Counted from the stretch's first letter, positions 36,061 to 46,368 are shown. The stretch is 64,000 nt of DNA from Pseudonocardia sediminis (GCF_004217185.1 NZ_SHKL01000001.1:2130001-2194000); one strand, 5' to 3'. Notes: generated by a model from the letters alone, not told the origin. Made by a program: numbers and translations.

Positions 36061-37373
36061 GCCGGGCGGCGGGGGAGAAGGACGGGCCCACCCTGCAAGG
36101 TGTCGCCGCGTCGGTCGGCTCCGGTACCCAGGGTGCCGTGCGCCGGCTGCGCAAGTGGCTGCGCCGCCCGTTGACCTCGCTGCACCTGGTGCTCGGCGTG
36201 TTCGGCCTGCTGACGCTGTTCGGCCTGGTCATGGTGCTCTCGGCGTCGTCGGTCGAGGCACTCGCCGACGGTGGTTCGTCCTACTCGGTGTTCACCAAGC
36301 AGCTCCTGTTCTGCGCGGTCGGGTTCGTGCTGTTCTACGTCGGGCTGCGGATCCCACCGCGGGTGCTGCGGGCGATGGCCCCGTTCCTGCTGCTGGCCGG
36401 CATCGTCGCGCTGGTCGCGGTGCTGATCCCGGGGATCGGGGCGGTGCGCGGCGGGTCCCGGGCGTGGTTCGCGTTCGGCCCGGTGTCGCTGCAGCCCTCG
36501 GAGGCGGTCAAGGTCGCGCTGACGCTGTGGGGCGCGCACGTGCTCGTCGCCCGGCGCGCGGTGATGCACCGCTGGAAGCACGCGCTGAACCCGGTCGTCC
36601 CGGTCACCCTGCTGATCTTCACGCTGCTCGTGCTGCAGCCCGACCTCGGCATGACGATCTCGACCGGGATCGTGATGATCGCGCTGCTGTACTTCGGCGG
36701 CGCCCCGATGAAGCTGCTCGCGGCGCTGGCCGGCGGCGGTCTGCTCGGCGCGGTGATCCTCGGCCTGACGGCCGGCTACCGCGCCAGCCGGATCTCGGCG
36801 TTCCTGGCCCCGAACACCGCCGACCCGCTGGGCCCGGCCTACCAGGCCACCCAGGCGCTGTACTCCCTCGCCGACGGCGGCCTGTTCGGCGTCGGCCTCG
36901 GCCAGGGGCGGGCGAAGTGGGACTACCTGCCCAACGCCCACAACGACTTCATCTTCGCCATCATCGGCGAGGAGCTCGGCCTGGTCGGCGCGTTCGCCGT
37001 GCTGGGGCTGTTCGCGACGCTGGCCTACACCGGCATGCGGATCTCCGCGCGCAGCGCCGACCCGTGGCTGCGGATCGTCGTGGCCACGTCGACGACCTGG
37101 CTCGTGGTCCAGGCGTCGATCAACATCGGGTACGTGGTGGGCCTGCTGCCGGTCACCGGCCTGCAGCTGCCCCTGATCTCGTCCGGAGGCACCTCACTGG
37201 TGGTGACCATGTTCGTGTTCGGTCTGATGACCAACGCCGCTCGGCACGAGCCGGAGGCGGTGGCCGCCCTGCGCAAGCACGGGCAGGGCCGCGTCGCCAG
37301 GATCCTCGGCCTGCCGATGCCGCAGCCCTACCGGGCCCCGGGCCCGCCCGCACCGCGGTCGGTGGCGCGATGA
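36057..37373 (+). CDS. ftsW: Septal peptidoglycan polymerase FtsW (SEDS family)
   Basis: The 438-residue SEDS glycosyltransferase polymerises lipid II at the septum in complex with FtsI. It has a cytoplasmic N-terminal tail of about 40 residues and ten TM helices. SEDS motifs include [12 protein letters not shown], the [23 protein letters not shown] loop, [37 protein letters not shown] (with the key catalytic-loop residues) and [18 protein letters not shown] 36057 overlaps the murD stop. The Pro-rich C-terminal tail ([11 protein letters not shown]) overlaps the murG start. Confidence 0.94.
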   Translation: MSRAAGEKDGPTLQGVAASVGSGTQGAVRRLRKWLRRPLTSLHLVLGVFGLLTLFGLVMVLSASSVEALADGGSSYSVFTKQLLFCAVGFVLFYVGLRIPPRVLRAMAPFLLLAGIVALVAVLIPGIGAVRGGSRAWFAFGPVSLQPSEAVKVALTLWGAHVLVARRAVMHRWKHALNPVVPVTLLIFTLLVLQPDLGMTISTGIVMIALLYFGGAPMKLLAALAGGGLLGAVILGLTAGYRASRISAFLAPNTADPLGPAYQATQALYSLADGGLFGVGLGQGRAKWDYLPNAHNDFIFAIIGEELGLVGAFAVLGLFATLAYTGMRISARSADPWLRIVVATSTTWLVVQASINIGYVVGLLPVTGLQLPLISSGGTSLVVTMFVFGLMTNAARHEPEAVAALRKHGQGRVARILGLPMPQPYRAPGPPAPRSVAR

Positions 37374-38509
37374 GCGGCCCCCGGTATCCCGGTCCCGAGG
37401 ACCGCACGATGGAGATCCGCGGCCTCGGGAACGGCGCCGACGGCCCGTCGATCGTCGTCGCGGGAGGCGGGTCGGCCGGGCACATCGAGCCCGCGCTGGC
37501 CGTCGCCGACGCGATCCGGCGCCTGGTCCCCTCGGCCACGGTCACCGCGCTGGGCACCGAGAAGGGCCTGGACACCCAGCTCATCCCGGCGCGCGGCTAC
37601 AAGCTCGAGCTGATCCCGCCGGTCCCGCTGCCGCGCAAGCCCAGCGGTGACCTGCTCAAGCTCCCGGGCCGCGTCCGCGGCGCCGTCTCGCGGGTCCGCG
37701 AGGTGCTCGACCAGGTCCACGCCGACGTCGTCGTCGGGTTCGGCGGATTCGTCTCGCTGCCGGCCTACCTCGGCGCCCGCGGACGGGTGCCGGTCGTGGT
37801 GCACGAGGCCAACGCCCGCGCCGGGCTGGCGAACAAGGTCGGCGCCCGGTTCGCCGCCGCCGTCGGCGTGGCCGTGGAGGGCACCGGGCTGGCGCACGAG
37901 CAGGTCGTCGGCATGCCGCTGCGCCGCTCGATCACCGGCCTGGACCGGGCCGCGCTGCGCGGCGAGGCCCGCCGGCACTTCGGGCTGCCCCCGGGCGGGC
38001 CGGTTCTGCTGGTCTTCGGCGGCTCGCAGGGCGCCCGCACGCTGAACACCGCCGTCGCCGACGCCCTGCCCGCGCTGGTGCACGCCGGGGTCGCAGTGCT
38101 GCACGCGCACGGCCGGAGCGGGACGCCCGCGCCGCCGATGCCGGGCTACCGGCCACTGCCCTACATCGACCGGATGGACCTGGCCTACGCCGCCGCCGAC
38201 GTCGTCCTCGGCCGCAGCGGGATGACGACGGTGGCCGAGCTGACCGCCGTCGGGCTGCCCGCGGTGTACGTGCCGCTGCCGCACGGCAACGGTGAGCAGG
38301 CCCTGAACTGCGGGCCGGTCGTCGAGGCGGGCGGCGGGCGCCTGGTGCCCGACGACGAGCTGACCGGCGACCGCGCCCTGTCCGAGCTGATGCCGCTGCT
38401 CACCGACCCGTCGCGGGCACTGGACATGGGCCGTCGCGCCCGGGCCGCCGGGCACGGCGACGCCGACGAGCGGATGGCGCGGATCGTGCTGGACGTGATC
38501 GGGCGGTGA
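37370..38509 (+). CDS. murG: UDP-GlcNAc transferase MurG
   Basis: The 379-residue peripheral membrane glycosyltransferase (GT28) adds GlcNAc to lipid I, giving lipid II. Motifs are the N-terminal [60 protein letters not shown] and the donor-binding [33 protein letters not shown] 37370 overlaps the ftsW stop. The conserved MurG core begins only at about residue 20, so the first residues ([18 protein letters not shown]) are an extension. An internal ATG (MEIRGL) could be the start instead, but then the ATGA overlap seen at every neighbouring junction would be lost. Confidence 0.94.
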   Translation: MSGPRYPGPEDRTMEIRGLGNGADGPSIVVAGGGSAGHIEPALAVADAIRRLVPSATVTALGTEKGLDTQLIPARGYKLELIPPVPLPRKPSGDLLKLPGRVRGAVSRVREVLDQVHADVVVGFGGFVSLPAYLGARGRVPVVVHEANARAGLANKVGARFAAAVGVAVEGTGLAHEQVVGMPLRRSITGLDRAALRGEARRHFGLPPGGPVLLVFGGSQGARTLNTAVADALPALVHAGVAVLHAHGRSGTPAPPMPGYRPLPYIDRMDLAYAAADVVLGRSGMTTVAELTAVGLPAVYVPLPHGNGEQALNCGPVVEAGGGRLVPDDELTGDRALSELMPLLTDPSRALDMGRRARAAGHGDADERMARIVLDVIGR

Positions 38510-40002
38510 GAGAGCCTGCGAACGAACCATCGGCACAGCGCGGGCCGTCCGTTCCCGCCACGCCGGAGCCGTCGGTCCCCGGCCTGGGCGCGCACGTCCA
38601 CCTGATCGGTATCGGCGGCGCCGGGATGAGCGGCATCGCCCGGATCCTGCTGGCCCGCGGGGTCGCGGTGTCCGGGTCCGACGCCCGCGACTCGCGTCCC
38701 GTCCTCGCCCTGCGCACGCTCGGGGCACATGTGGCGGTCGGGCACGATGCGGCGAACCTGGACCAGCTCGACGGGCCCGTGACGGTCGTGGTCTCCACCG
38801 CGATCCGCGAGACCAACCCGGAGCTGGCCGCGGCCCGCGAGCGCGGCCTGACCGTCGTGCACCGGGCGACGGCCCTGGCCGCCCTGACGCAGGGCCGCCG
38901 GCTGGTCGCGATCGCCGGGACGCACGGCAAGACGTCGACCACCTCGATGGCCACGGTCGCGCTGCAGCACTGCGGCGTGGACCCGTCGTTCGCGATCGGC
39001 GGCGACCTCACCGCGTCCGGCACCGGGGCGCACCACGGCACCGGTGGCGTGTTCGTCGTCGAGGCCGACGAGAGCGACGGGTCGTTCACCGCGTTCGCGC
39101 CGTCGGTCGCGGTGGTCACCAACATCGAGCCCGACCACCTCGACCACCACGGCGACGAGCGGGCCTACCGGGCCGTGTTCGACCGGTTCCTGGAGCGGCT
39201 GACCCCCGGTGGCGTACTCGTGACCTGCGGCGACGACCCGGGCGCGGACCGGCTGGCCGCCACCGCCGAGCGGGCCGGGACCACGGTGCGCCGCTACGGG
39301 CGCAGCGTCGCCGGCGGCGCCGACGCGCGGCTGCTGGAGTTCGTCCCGGACGGCTTCGGCTCCCGGGTCCGGTTCCGCCACCGCGGCGAGGAGCTCGAGC
39401 TGCGTCTCGGCGTCCCGGGAGAGCACATGGCGCTCAACGCGCTGGGCGCCTACCTGGCCGGGATCGAGCTGGGCGTGACGCCGGACTGCCTGGCCGAGGG
39501 ACTGAGCGGGTTCGACGGCGTGCAGCGCCGGTTCGAGTTCAAGGGCCGCGCCGGGGGCGTCACCGTCTACGACGACTACGCCCACCACCCGACCGAGGTG
39601 GCCGCGACCCTGCGCGCCGCCCGCGAGGCCGCGGGTACCGGGCACGGCCGCAGGGGCCGGGTGCTGGTCGCGTTCCAGCCGCACCTCTACTCCCGGACCC
39701 GCACGTTCGCCGCCGAGTTCGGCGAGGCGCTGTCGCTGGCCGACGAGGTGATGGTGCTCGACATCTACGGCGCCCGGGAGGACCCCGAGCCAGGCGTCAG
39801 CTCCGCGCTGGTGACCGACGCCGTCCGGCTCCCGGCCGAGCGGGTGCACCGGGCACCGTCGTGGGAGAAGGTCCCGGCCGCCATCGCCGCGCTCGCCGTC
39901 GACGGCGACATGGTGATCACCATGGGCGCCGGCGACGTGACCGTCCTCGGCCCGGAGATCCTGCGCGAGCTGACGGGCGACCCGGACGGCCGGGAGCGAT
40001 GA
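38506..40002 (+). CDS. murC: UDP-N-acetylmuramate--L-alanine ligase MurC
   Basis: The 498-residue ligase adds L-alanine to UDP-MurNAc, the first peptide step of the pathway. Motifs are [22 protein letters not shown] at the N-terminus, the P-loop [41 protein letters not shown], the [17 protein letters not shown] region and [23 protein letters not shown] 38506 overlaps the murG stop; the first 30 residues are a low-complexity leader. The stop overlaps the ftsQ start by ATGA. Confidence 0.95.
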   Translation: MREPANEPSAQRGPSVPATPEPSVPGLGAHVHLIGIGGAGMSGIARILLARGVAVSGSDARDSRPVLALRTLGAHVAVGHDAANLDQLDGPVTVVVSTAIRETNPELAAARERGLTVVHRATALAALTQGRRLVAIAGTHGKTSTTSMATVALQHCGVDPSFAIGGDLTASGTGAHHGTGGVFVVEADESDGSFTAFAPSVAVVTNIEPDHLDHHGDERAYRAVFDRFLERLTPGGVLVTCGDDPGADRLAATAERAGTTVRRYGRSVAGGADARLLEFVPDGFGSRVRFRHRGEELELRLGVPGEHMALNALGAYLAGIELGVTPDCLAEGLSGFDGVQRRFEFKGRAGGVTVYDDYAHHPTEVAATLRAAREAAGTGHGRRGRVLVAFQPHLYSRTRTFAAEFGEALSLADEVMVLDIYGAREDPEPGVSSALVTDAVRLPAERVHRAPSWEKVPAAIAALAVDGDMVITMGAGDVTVLGPEILRELTGDPDGRER

Positions 40003-41105
40003 CGGGCCCGGGCGGACGCGGCGGGCGCCGGTCCGGCCGGGACGTCCCCGCGCGGGGCCGGGCGACCGCGGGCGCGCCGGCGGACGGGAAGGTCGCGCCG
40101 GAGCGGACGGACGCCGCCGAGCCGGGAAGCTTGGCGGAGACCACGAGCCCGGCAGGCCGGAAGGGCACCGGGGAGCGGAAGAGCGCCGGGAGGGCCGGGG
40201 CGGCCGACCGTGTGGGGGAGAAGAGCCCCCGCACCCCCGAACAGCAGCGCAGCGCGGCCGAGCGGGCGCGCAAGGTCCGTGAACGACGCGCGGCCGAGCG
40301 GGCCGCCCGCGAGGACGGTGCCGACTCCGACACGGGCACCGCCGGTGCCGGCGGGAACCGCCCGGCCGCCCGTCCCGCGCGACCGTCGGCGGAGACCGCC
40401 CGCTACCGGCGACGGCGGATCGTCGCCGGCCTGGTGGCGGCCGCGGTGCTGCTGGTCGTCCTGGCGGCCGCAGGGTGGTGGGCGCTCGGACGGTTCGGGC
40501 CGTCGGTGTCCGAGGTCCGGGTCACCGGCAACCGTGCCGTGACCACCGCCGACGTGCGGGCCGCCGCCGACGTCGAACCCGGTACCCCGCTGGCCTCGGT
40601 CGACACCGCGGGCGTGCAGGCCCGGGTGTCCGGCATCCCCGGCGTCGCGACCGTCGAGGTCGGGCGGAGCTGGCCGGACGCGCTGACCGTGGCGGTGACC
40701 GAGCGCACGCCGGTCGCGGTCGTCGACGCACCCGGCGTGCGCCGCCTCGTCGACGCGACGGGGCTGGCCTACCGGAGTGCCCCGCCGGAGGTGCCGCGGC
40801 TCCCACTGCTCACCCTGCCCCGGGTCACGCCGGACGACTCCGCGACGCTCGCCGCCGTGGGCCTGCTCACCGCGCTGCCGGTCCCGGTCCGCGACCAGGT
40901 GGAGACGGTGGTCACCGGCCCCGGCGGGACGACGCTGGAGCTGACCCTCACCGAGGGCCGCCGGGTCCTCTGGGGCCGCTGGAGCCCGACCGACACGCAG
41001 GCCTCCGAGACGGCGCGGAAGGCCGCGATCCTCGGTCCGCTGCTGTCCCGGGAGGGCAGCGTCTACGACGTCTCCAGCCCCTCGCTGCCGACCGTCCGTC
41101 GATGA
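39999..41105 (+). CDS. ftsQ: Cell division protein FtsQ
   Basis: The 368-residue bitopic divisome protein has a very long basic and acidic cytoplasmic tail (about 1-135, Arg/Gly/Ala/Glu-rich, probably disordered). A TM helix (IVAGLVAAAVLLVVLAAAGWWAL) follows. An extracytoplasmic POTRA domain (VSEVRVTGNRAVTTADVRAAADVEPGTPLASVDTAG) and the FtsQ-type beta domain (ALTVAVTERTPVAVV) complete it. It recruits FtsL/FtsB and regulates septal synthesis. The cytoplasmic tail is much longer than in E. coli FtsQ. It is the last gene of the overlapping run; a hairpin and a new promoter precede ftsZ. Confidence 0.92.
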   Translation: MTGPGGRGGRRSGRDVPARGRATAGAPADGKVAPERTDAAEPGSLAETTSPAGRKGTGERKSAGRAGAADRVGEKSPRTPEQQRSAAERARKVRERRAAERAAREDGADSDTGTAGAGGNRPAARPARPSAETARYRRRRIVAGLVAAAVLLVVLAAAGWWALGRFGPSVSEVRVTGNRAVTTADVRAAADVEPGTPLASVDTAGVQARVSGIPGVATVEVGRSWPDALTVAVTERTPVAVVDAPGVRRLVDATGLAYRSAPPEVPRLPLLTLPRVTPDDSATLAAVGLLTALPVPVRDQVETVVTGPGGTTLELTLTEGRRVLWGRWSPTDTQASETARKAAILGPLLSREGSVYDVSSPSLPTVRR

Positions 41106-41123
41106 TCGACGGCCGCCGGATGC

Positions 41124-41150
41124 CGTCCGGGTGAACTGTGATCACCCGGA
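41124..41150 (+). terminator. Hairpin between ftsQ and ftsZ
   Basis: A perfect 10-bp stem, GTCCGGGTGA (41124-41133) with TCACCCGGAC (41141-41150), closes a 7-nt loop 18 nt after the ftsQ stop. It is probably a terminator or attenuator that uncouples ftsZ from the upstream Mur genes. The stem is short for a strong terminator, so partial read-through is likely. Confidence 0.6.
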
Positions 41151-41256
41151 CACGGGGCTTGCGCGATGTCGCTGCGCGTGCCCGGACGTGCACGGACAGG
41201 TGCCGGACGCTGCAGAAACACCCACACGGGCTGTTGTCCCCGCGCGGCGCGCCTGC

Positions 41257-41285
41257 TGGACCGCCGACCGGACGGGACCTAGCGT
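41257..41285 (+). promoter_or_regulatory. Candidate ftsZ promoter
   Basis: TGGACC (41257-41262) and TAGCGT (41280-41285) are 17 bp apart and fit loose -35/-10 consensus. Transcription would start near 41292, about 60 nt before the ftsZ ATG, and include its ribosome-binding site. Confidence 0.45.
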
Positions 41286-41351
41286 TCGCCCCTGAAGGCC
41301 CGGGGTGCCCGGAGCTGGACCGGACCCCGAGCGATGAGGAAGGTGCCGCGC

Positions 41352-42824
41352 ATGACGCCCCCGCACAACTACCTGGCCGTGATCAAGGTCGTCGGCATCG
41401 GTGGCGGCGGCGTGAACGCCGTCAACCGCATGATCGAGGTCGGCCTGAAGGGCGTCGAGTTCATCGCGGTGAACACCGACGCGCAGGCCCTCCTGATGTC
41501 GGACGCCGACGTCAAGCTCGACATCGGCCGTGAGCTGACCCGGGGCCTCGGCGCCGGGGCCAACCCGGACGTCGGCGGACGCGCGGCGCAGGACCACGCC
41601 GAGGAGATCGAGGAGGTCCTCAAGGGGGCCGACATGGTCTTCGTCACCGCGGGGGAGGGCGGCGGCACCGGTACCGGTGGCGCGCCCGTCATCGCCTCGA
41701 TCGCCCGCAAGCTCGGTGCGCTGACCATCGGTGTGGTCACCCGCCCGTTCACGTTCGAGGGCCGCCGCCGCGCGGGCCAGGCCGAGGACGGCATCCAGGC
41801 GCTGCGCAACGAGTGCGACACCCTGATCGTCATCCCGAACGACCGGCTGCTGCAGCTCGGCGACGTCGGGGTCTCCCTGATGGACGCCTTCCGCTCCGCG
41901 GACGAGGTGCTGCTCTCCGGCGTGCAGGGCATCACGAACCTGATCACCACCCCCGGCCTGATCAACCTGGACTTCGCCGACGTCAAGTCCGTCATGTCCG
42001 GGGCGGGCAGCGCCCTGATGGGCATCGGGTCCGCCCGCGGCGAGGGCCGGGCGGTGCAGGCCGCCGAGAAGGCCATCAACTCGCCCCTGCTCGAGGCGTC
42101 GATGGACGGCGCCCAGGGCGTGCTCCTGTCCGTCGCCGGCGGCTCCGACCTGGGCCTGTTCGAGATCCACGAGGCCGCGTCGCTCGTCCAGGAGGCGGCA
42201 CACCCCGAGGCGAACATCATCTTCGGGACGGTGATCGACGACTCGCTCGGCGACGAGGTGCGCGTCACCGTGATAGCAGCCGGGTTCGAGGGCGGCACGC
42301 CCACGCACAAGAAGCTCGAGCCGGCCGCGTTCCGTTCGGCGTCGGCCCAGACGTCCCAGAACACGGCGCAGCAGAACACGGCCCAGCAGAACACGGCGCA
42401 GCAGAACACGGCCCAGCAGAACACCGGGTCGAGTGCCGCACCGCAGGCCCCGGCCGCTCCGGCGGCGGCGCCCGCCCCGACGGCCCCGGCCGCGCCGGTG
42501 ACCGGCAACGGCAACGGGTCCTACGCCTCGGCCACGAACGGGCAGTACCCGCTGACCTCGCAGGCCCCGGCCGCGCGTCCGCCGGCACCGGAGCTGCCGG
42601 CCAGCGTCCCGGCCCCGGCGTCCGCCGCCCAGACCGGCACGCTCCCGCCCGCCGCGCCCTACGCCCCGCCGGCCCCGCGCCAGCCCGACGTCGCCCGCGC
42701 CCCGGAGCCGACCCGCCACGTCGGCGAGTACGCCTCCGAGCCGGCCGTCGGTTCCTCGTCGCGTCCGGCCGTCGACAACGGCCCGGACGACGAGGTGGAC
42801 GTCCCGCCGTTCATGCGTCGCTAG
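41352..42824 (+). CDS. ftsZ: Cell division GTPase FtsZ
   Basis: The 490-residue tubulin homologue polymerises into the Z-ring. The GTP-binding signature GGGTGTGG is at 103-110, with [18 protein letters not shown] at the start and the synergy loop [13 protein letters not shown]. The globular core ends near residue 320. A variable linker of about 160 residues follows, with four NTAQQ repeats and Ala/Pro-rich sequence, then the C-terminal peptide [11 protein letters not shown] that binds SepF and FtsW-type partners. The linker is long compared with the roughly 50-70 residues common in other bacteria. ATG 41352 has a GAGGAAGG ribosome-binding site at 41336-41343. It shares its stop codon base with the start of pgeF. 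Confidence 0.96.
   Translation: MTPPHNYLAVIKVVGIGGGGVNAVNRMIEVGLKGVEFIAVNTDAQALLMSDADVKLDIGRELTRGLGAGANPDVGGRAAQDHAEEIEEVLKGADMVFVTAGEGGGTGTGGAPVIASIARKLGALTIGVVTRPFTFEGRRRAGQAEDGIQALRNECDTLIVIPNDRLLQLGDVGVSLMDAFRSADEVLLSGVQGITNLITTPGLINLDFADVKSVMSGAGSALMGIGSARGEGRAVQAAEKAINSPLLEASMDGAQGVLLSVAGGSDLGLFEIHEAASLVQEAAHPEANIIFGTVIDDSLGDEVRVTVIAAGFEGGTPTHKKLEPAAFRSASAQTSQNTAQQNTAQQNTAQQNTAQQNTGSSAAPQAPAAPAAAPAPTAPAAPVTGNGNGSYASATNGQYPLTSQAPAARPPAPELPASVPAPASAAQTGTLPPAAPYAPPAPRQPDVARAPEPTRHVGEYASEPAVGSSSRPAVDNGPDDEVDVPPFMRR
42360..42419 (+). repeat. Four 15-bp tandem repeats in the FtsZ linker
   Basis: Four consecutive 15-bp units encode NTAQQ. Units one and three read AACACGGCGCAGCAG, while two and four have GCC in place of GCG, so the array looks like a duplicated 30-bp block. 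Copy-number change would keep the reading frame and alter linker length by five residues. Confidence 0.9.
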
Positions 42825-43540
42825 TGCGCGTCCGCCGGGTGACGACCACCCGGGCGGGCGGCCGGTCCACCGGCCCGTTCGCCCGGTTCAACCTCAGCCG
42901 CGGAGTCGGTGACGACCCGGACGCCGTGTCGGGCAATCGATATCGGCTGGTGCGCGAGCTGGGTCTGACCGGGGCGGTGTTCCTGCAGCAGGTACACGGG
43001 ACCACCGTCGCCGTCGTCACCGACGCCCCGCGCCCGACCGCGCCGGACCGTCCGGACGCCGACGCCGTCGTCACCACCACACCCGGACTCGGGGTGGCGG
43101 TGCTCGCGGCCGACTGCGTCCCGGTCCTGCTCGGCGACCCGCAGGCCGGGGTCGTCGGGGCCGCGCACGCCGGGCGCAAGGGCGCCGCGGCCGGGGTGCT
43201 GGACGCGACGGTCGCCGCGATGACCGAGCTCGGGGCCCGGGCCGACCGGCTCGAGGTCCTGCTCGGGCCCGCGGTGTGCGGGCGGTGCTACGAGGTCCCG
43301 GCCGTCATGCGCGACGAGGTCGAGGCCGCGCTGCCCGGCAGCGCGTCGAGGACCCGGACCGGCACCGCCGGGCTCGACCTCCGCGCCGGGCTGACCCGCC
43401 GGCTCGCCGACCTCGGCGTGACCCGCGTGGGCACCGACCCGCGCTGCACCATGGAGGACCCGGACCTGTTCAGCCACCGCCGCGACGGCCGCTGCGGACG
43501 CCAGGCCGCGGTCACCTGGCTGGACCCGCGCCGTCCCTGA
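42824..43540 (+). CDS. pgeF: Peptidoglycan editing factor / polyphenol-oxidase-fold protein (PgeF/YlmD/YfiH)
   Basis: The 238-residue protein has the Cu-oxidoreductase-like fold of the YfiH/YlmD family: QQVHGTTVAVV (metal His), AVLAADCVPVLLGD, GAAHAGRKGAAAGVLDATV, GPAVCGRCYEVP and DPRCTMEDPDLFSHRRDGRCGRQA. E. coli YfiH removes wrongly added L-Ser from UDP-MurNAc-peptides, and other members act on purine nucleosides. The GTG at 42824 shares one base with the ftsZ stop codon (TAGTG), so translation is coupled to ftsZ. The order ftsZ-pgeF-yggS-sepF-yggT-wag31 is a conserved Gram-positive arrangement. Confidence 0.9.
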   Translation: MRVRRVTTTRAGGRSTGPFARFNLSRGVGDDPDAVSGNRYRLVRELGLTGAVFLQQVHGTTVAVVTDAPRPTAPDRPDADAVVTTTPGLGVAVLAADCVPVLLGDPQAGVVGAAHAGRKGAAAGVLDATVAAMTELGARADRLEVLLGPAVCGRCYEVPAVMRDEVEAALPGSASRTRTGTAGLDLRAGLTRRLADLGVTRVGTDPRCTMEDPDLFSHRRDGRCGRQAAVTWLDPRRP

Positions 43541-43590
43541 GCCCTCGTGCGAGAGTGCCGCCCGCCTCCCGGTCGGGGCACGATGAGGCC

Positions 43591-44328
43591 ATGAACGATC
43601 ACACCGACCGATCGGCCGAGCTGGCACGGAACCTGGCCGCCGTGCGCGAGCGGATCGACGCCGCGTGTGCCGCCGCCGGGCGGGACGCCGCGTCGGTGTC
43701 CCTGCTGGCGGTGACGAAGACCGTCCCCGCCTCCGACGTCGCGGCGCTGCTCGACCTCGGCGTCACCGCGCTCGGCGAGAACCGGGCCCAGGAGGCCGCG
43801 ACGAAGGCCGGAGAGGTCGCCGAACTGCGTCCGGAGGCGTCGCCGCGCTGGCATTTCGTCGGCGGACTGCAGCGGAACAAGGTCAAGATGGTGCTCCCGT
43901 GGGTGACACGCGTGGAGTCGGTCGACTCGCCCCGTCTGGCCCGCGCCCTGGACCGGGCGGCCACCGCGGCCGTCGAGGACGGCTCCCGGACCGGCCCGCT
44001 GCCGGTGCTGCTGCAGTACAGCGTCGACGGCGACCCCGAGCGCGGCGGCGTGGCCGACGACGGGCTGATGGAGCTCGCGGACCTGGTGGGAGGCCTGCCG
44101 GGCCTCGAACTGCAGGGCCTGATGGCCGTCGCGCCGCTCGGTTCCGAGCCGGACGGCGCGTTCGGTGCGATCGCCGGTGCGGCACAACGGCTCCGCGCCG
44201 GCCACCCCGGAGCGACCGAGATGTCGGCCGGAATGAGCGGAGACCTCGAGACGGCCGTCGGTCACGGATCGACAGTGGTGCGTGTCGGAACGGCCCTTGT
44301 GGGGGACCGGCGGATAGCCTCGCAGTAA
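43591..44328 (+). CDS. yggS: Pyridoxal-phosphate homeostasis protein YggS
   Basis: The 245-residue protein has the alanine-racemase-like TIM barrel of the YggS/PLPBP family. It has the PLP lysine in LLAVTKTVPASDV, the GENRAQEAATKAGEV motif, WHFVGGLQRNKVK and the C-terminal MSAGMSGDLETAVGHGSTVVRVGTALVG phosphate-binding region. It has no known enzymatic activity and buffers PLP and amino-acid pools. ATG 43591 is preceded by GATGAGG, a weak ribosome-binding site. It lies between pgeF and sepF in the ftsZ-linked group. Confidence 0.92.
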   Translation: MNDHTDRSAELARNLAAVRERIDAACAAAGRDAASVSLLAVTKTVPASDVAALLDLGVTALGENRAQEAATKAGEVAELRPEASPRWHFVGGLQRNKVKMVLPWVTRVESVDSPRLARALDRAATAAVEDGSRTGPLPVLLQYSVDGDPERGGVADDGLMELADLVGGLPGLELQGLMAVAPLGSEPDGAFGAIAGAAQRLRAGHPGATEMSAGMSGDLETAVGHGSTVVRVGTALVGDRRIASQ

Positions 44329-44405
44329 TCGCTGGTAGAAGAGTCGTCAAGATCACATTTACCGGGGATGCGTGGCGGGGACATGAGGGTGTGAGGGAGC
44401 AGCGG

Positions 44406-45158
44406 ATGAGCGCGATGTACCGGCTCAAGGCCTACTTCGGCATGGTTCCTGCCGACGAGATGGACTTCGTGGACGAGCCGGAGCACTACGCCTCGTCCCG
44501 GACCGGCCACAGTGGGCACCGCAGCGACCGCTGGGCGCCCGCCGGAGGGCGGTTCACCGATCCCGACGACTACAACGAGTACGCGTCGGACTCCGCGTCG
44601 TCGTTCGACGACGGCTGGTCCGGCCGCCCGGCGCGCGAGGCTTCCCGCCCGGCGCGGGCCGTCCGGGCCGAATCGCGCCTGGACAGGGAGCCCACGGGCC
44701 TGTCCGGGCACGGTTCCGGAGGCTTCTCGGGCGGCTCCACGCCGCCCGTCCGGGGCGCTCTGGCGATGGATCCGGAGAGCATCCACGCGACCCGTGAGCC
44801 GGTCCGTGCGGAGCGTCCGGTGGCCCCTGTGCCGGCCCCGTCGGCGGTGCCCGAGCAGCGCGACCGGACGCCCTCGGCGCCGGCGACGATCACCACCCTG
44901 CAGCCCCGCAGCTACAACGAGGCGCGGACGATCGGCGAGCGCTACCGCGACGGTGTGCCGGTCATCATGAACCTGACCGAACTGGACGACGCGGCCGCAA
45001 AACGCCTGGTGGACTTCGCTGCCGGGCTCGCGTTCGCGCTCCGCGGATCGATCGACAAGGTCACCAGCCGGGTGTTCCTCCTCACCCCGGCCGACATCGA
45101 GGTGTCGGCCGACGACGCCCGCAGGATCGCCGAGCGCGGGTCTTTCCGGCAGGATTGA
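44406..45158 (+). CDS. sepF: Cell division protein SepF
   Basis: The 250-residue protein is a membrane anchor and cross-linker of FtsZ. The N-terminal amphipathic membrane-targeting segment is MSAMYRLKAYFGMV. A long disordered acidic/basic linker of about 150 residues follows, and the conserved C-terminal SepF domain begins near ATITTLQPRSYNEARTIGERYRDGVPVIMNLTELDDAAAKRLVDFAAGLAFALRG. It binds the FtsZ C-terminal tail, and in actinobacteria without FtsA it is the essential membrane tether. The start could be ATG 44406 or the second ATG at 44415; GGGAG at 44394-44398 serves the first. yggT follows after 3 nt. Confidence 0.93.
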   Translation: MSAMYRLKAYFGMVPADEMDFVDEPEHYASSRTGHSGHRSDRWAPAGGRFTDPDDYNEYASDSASSFDDGWSGRPAREASRPARAVRAESRLDREPTGLSGHGSGGFSGGSTPPVRGALAMDPESIHATREPVRAERPVAPVPAPSAVPEQRDRTPSAPATITTLQPRSYNEARTIGERYRDGVPVIMNLTELDDAAAKRLVDFAAGLAFALRGSIDKVTSRVFLLTPADIEVSADDARRIAERGSFRQD

Positions 45159-45161
45159 GCC

Positions 45162-45458
45162 GTGGGTGACCTCATCAGGCTCTTGATCTATTACGTCCTG
45201 TTCTTCTTCTGGCTGCTGCTCGCGGCCCGGATCGTCGTGGAGATGGTCCGGACCTTCGCGCGCCAGTGGCGTCCGGCCGGTGGCAGCGCGGTGGCGATGG
45301 AGGTCGTCTTCACGGCGACCGACCCTCCCGTCAAGTTGCTGCGGAGAGTGATCCCCGTCGTCCGCATAGGCGGCGTAGGACTGGACCTGTCGATTATGGT
45401 GTTGTTGCTTGTGGTGTTCATCCTGATGAACGTCACCAAGCCACCCTTCCCGGTGTGA
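45162..45458 (+). CDS. YggT-family membrane protein
   Basis: The 98-residue protein has two membrane segments, one at the start (IRLLIYYVLFFFWLLLAARIVVEMV) and one at the end (LDLSIMVLLLVVFILMNVT). The YggT motif TDPPVKLLRRVIPVVRIGGVGLDLS lies between them. YggT proteins are encoded with sepF and divIVA in most actinobacteria and may act in envelope growth or osmotic stress, but no mechanism is established. GTG 45162 lies 3 nt after the sepF stop, so translation is probably coupled. Confidence 0.9.
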   Translation: MGDLIRLLIYYVLFFFWLLLAARIVVEMVRTFARQWRPAGGSAVAMEVVFTATDPPVKLLRRVIPVVRIGGVGLDLSIMVLLLVVFILMNVTKPPFPV

Positions 45459-45504
45459 GCCCCAGTCACCCGGGTTGCCGCCGAGGACCGCATGAGGTGA
45501 TCCG

Positions 45505-46368
45505 ATGCCGCTGACGCCCGCCGACGTTCATAACGTCGCGTTCAGCAAACCCCCGATCGGGAAACGGGGGTACAACGAGGACGAGGTCGACGCCTTCCTC
45601 GATCTGGTCGAGGCCGAACTGGCCCGGCTGATCGGGGAGAACGACGACCTCCGAGACCAGGTCGCGTCGCTCGAGCAGCGACTCGGCGACGCCGAGGCCG
45701 ACCTGGAGGAGGCCCGGTCCCAGCCGGCCCCCGCCCAGCAGACCCAGGCGCTCCAGCGCCAGGAGCCTCCGATGCAGCGTGCTGCCGAGGCCCCGCGCAT
45801 GGGTGCCGGTGCTCCGGCCCCGCAGCTGGCCGACGGCGGCATGGACGGTGGCGACCACCACGTCCAGGCCGCGAAGGTGCTCGGCCTGGCGCAGGAGATG
45901 GCCGACCGGCTGACCGCCGAGGCGAAGAACGAGGCCGACACGATGCTGTCGGATGCCCGGACCAAGTCCGAGCAGCTCCTCTCCGACGCCCGGACCAAGT
46001 CCGACGGCCTGGTCAACGACGCACGTGCGCGTGCCGAGACCATGCTCAACGACGCCCGGACGCGCGCCGAGACTCTCGAGCGCCAGTCCCGGGAGAAGTC
46101 CGCGACGCTGGTCAGCGACGCGGAACGCAAGCAGAACGAGATCATCGGCGCCATCCAGCGGGACAAGTCCGTGCTGGAGAAGAAGATCGATGAGCTCCGT
46201 ACGTTCGAGCGCGAGTACCGCACCCGGCTCAAGACCTACCTGGAGTCCCAGCTCCGGGACCTCGAGGGTCGTGGGTCCGCGGCACCGGCCTCGGACGCCG
46301 CACGGTCCACCTCGAACGGCGGATACGCCGCGTCGGGGTACGGCCAGAGGGCGGACACCGGGAGCTGA
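45505..46368 (+). CDS. wag31: Polar growth scaffold DivIVA/Wag31
   Basis: The 287-residue coiled-coil protein has the conserved N-terminal DivIVA membrane-binding domain ([43 protein letters not shown]). A Gln/Pro/Ala-rich loop and a long second coiled coil (about 120-255) follow. Within that coil an 11-residue pattern of the [11 protein letters not shown] / [11 protein letters not shown] type repeats five to six times. It binds negatively curved membrane at cell poles and directs tip growth; in mycobacteria it is phosphorylated by PknA/PknB. ATG 45505 begins 46 nt after yggT. The repeat DNA (GACGCCCGGACCAAGTCCGA type) may recombine. Confidence 0.95.
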   Translation: MPLTPADVHNVAFSKPPIGKRGYNEDEVDAFLDLVEAELARLIGENDDLRDQVASLEQRLGDAEADLEEARSQPAPAQQTQALQRQEPPMQRAAEAPRMGAGAPAPQLADGGMDGGDHHVQAAKVLGLAQEMADRLTAEAKNEADTMLSDARTKSEQLLSDARTKSDGLVNDARARAETMLNDARTRAETLERQSREKSATLVSDAERKQNEIIGAIQRDKSVLEKKIDELRTFEREYRTRLKTYLESQLRDLEGRGSAAPASDAARSTSNGGYAASGYGQRADTGS

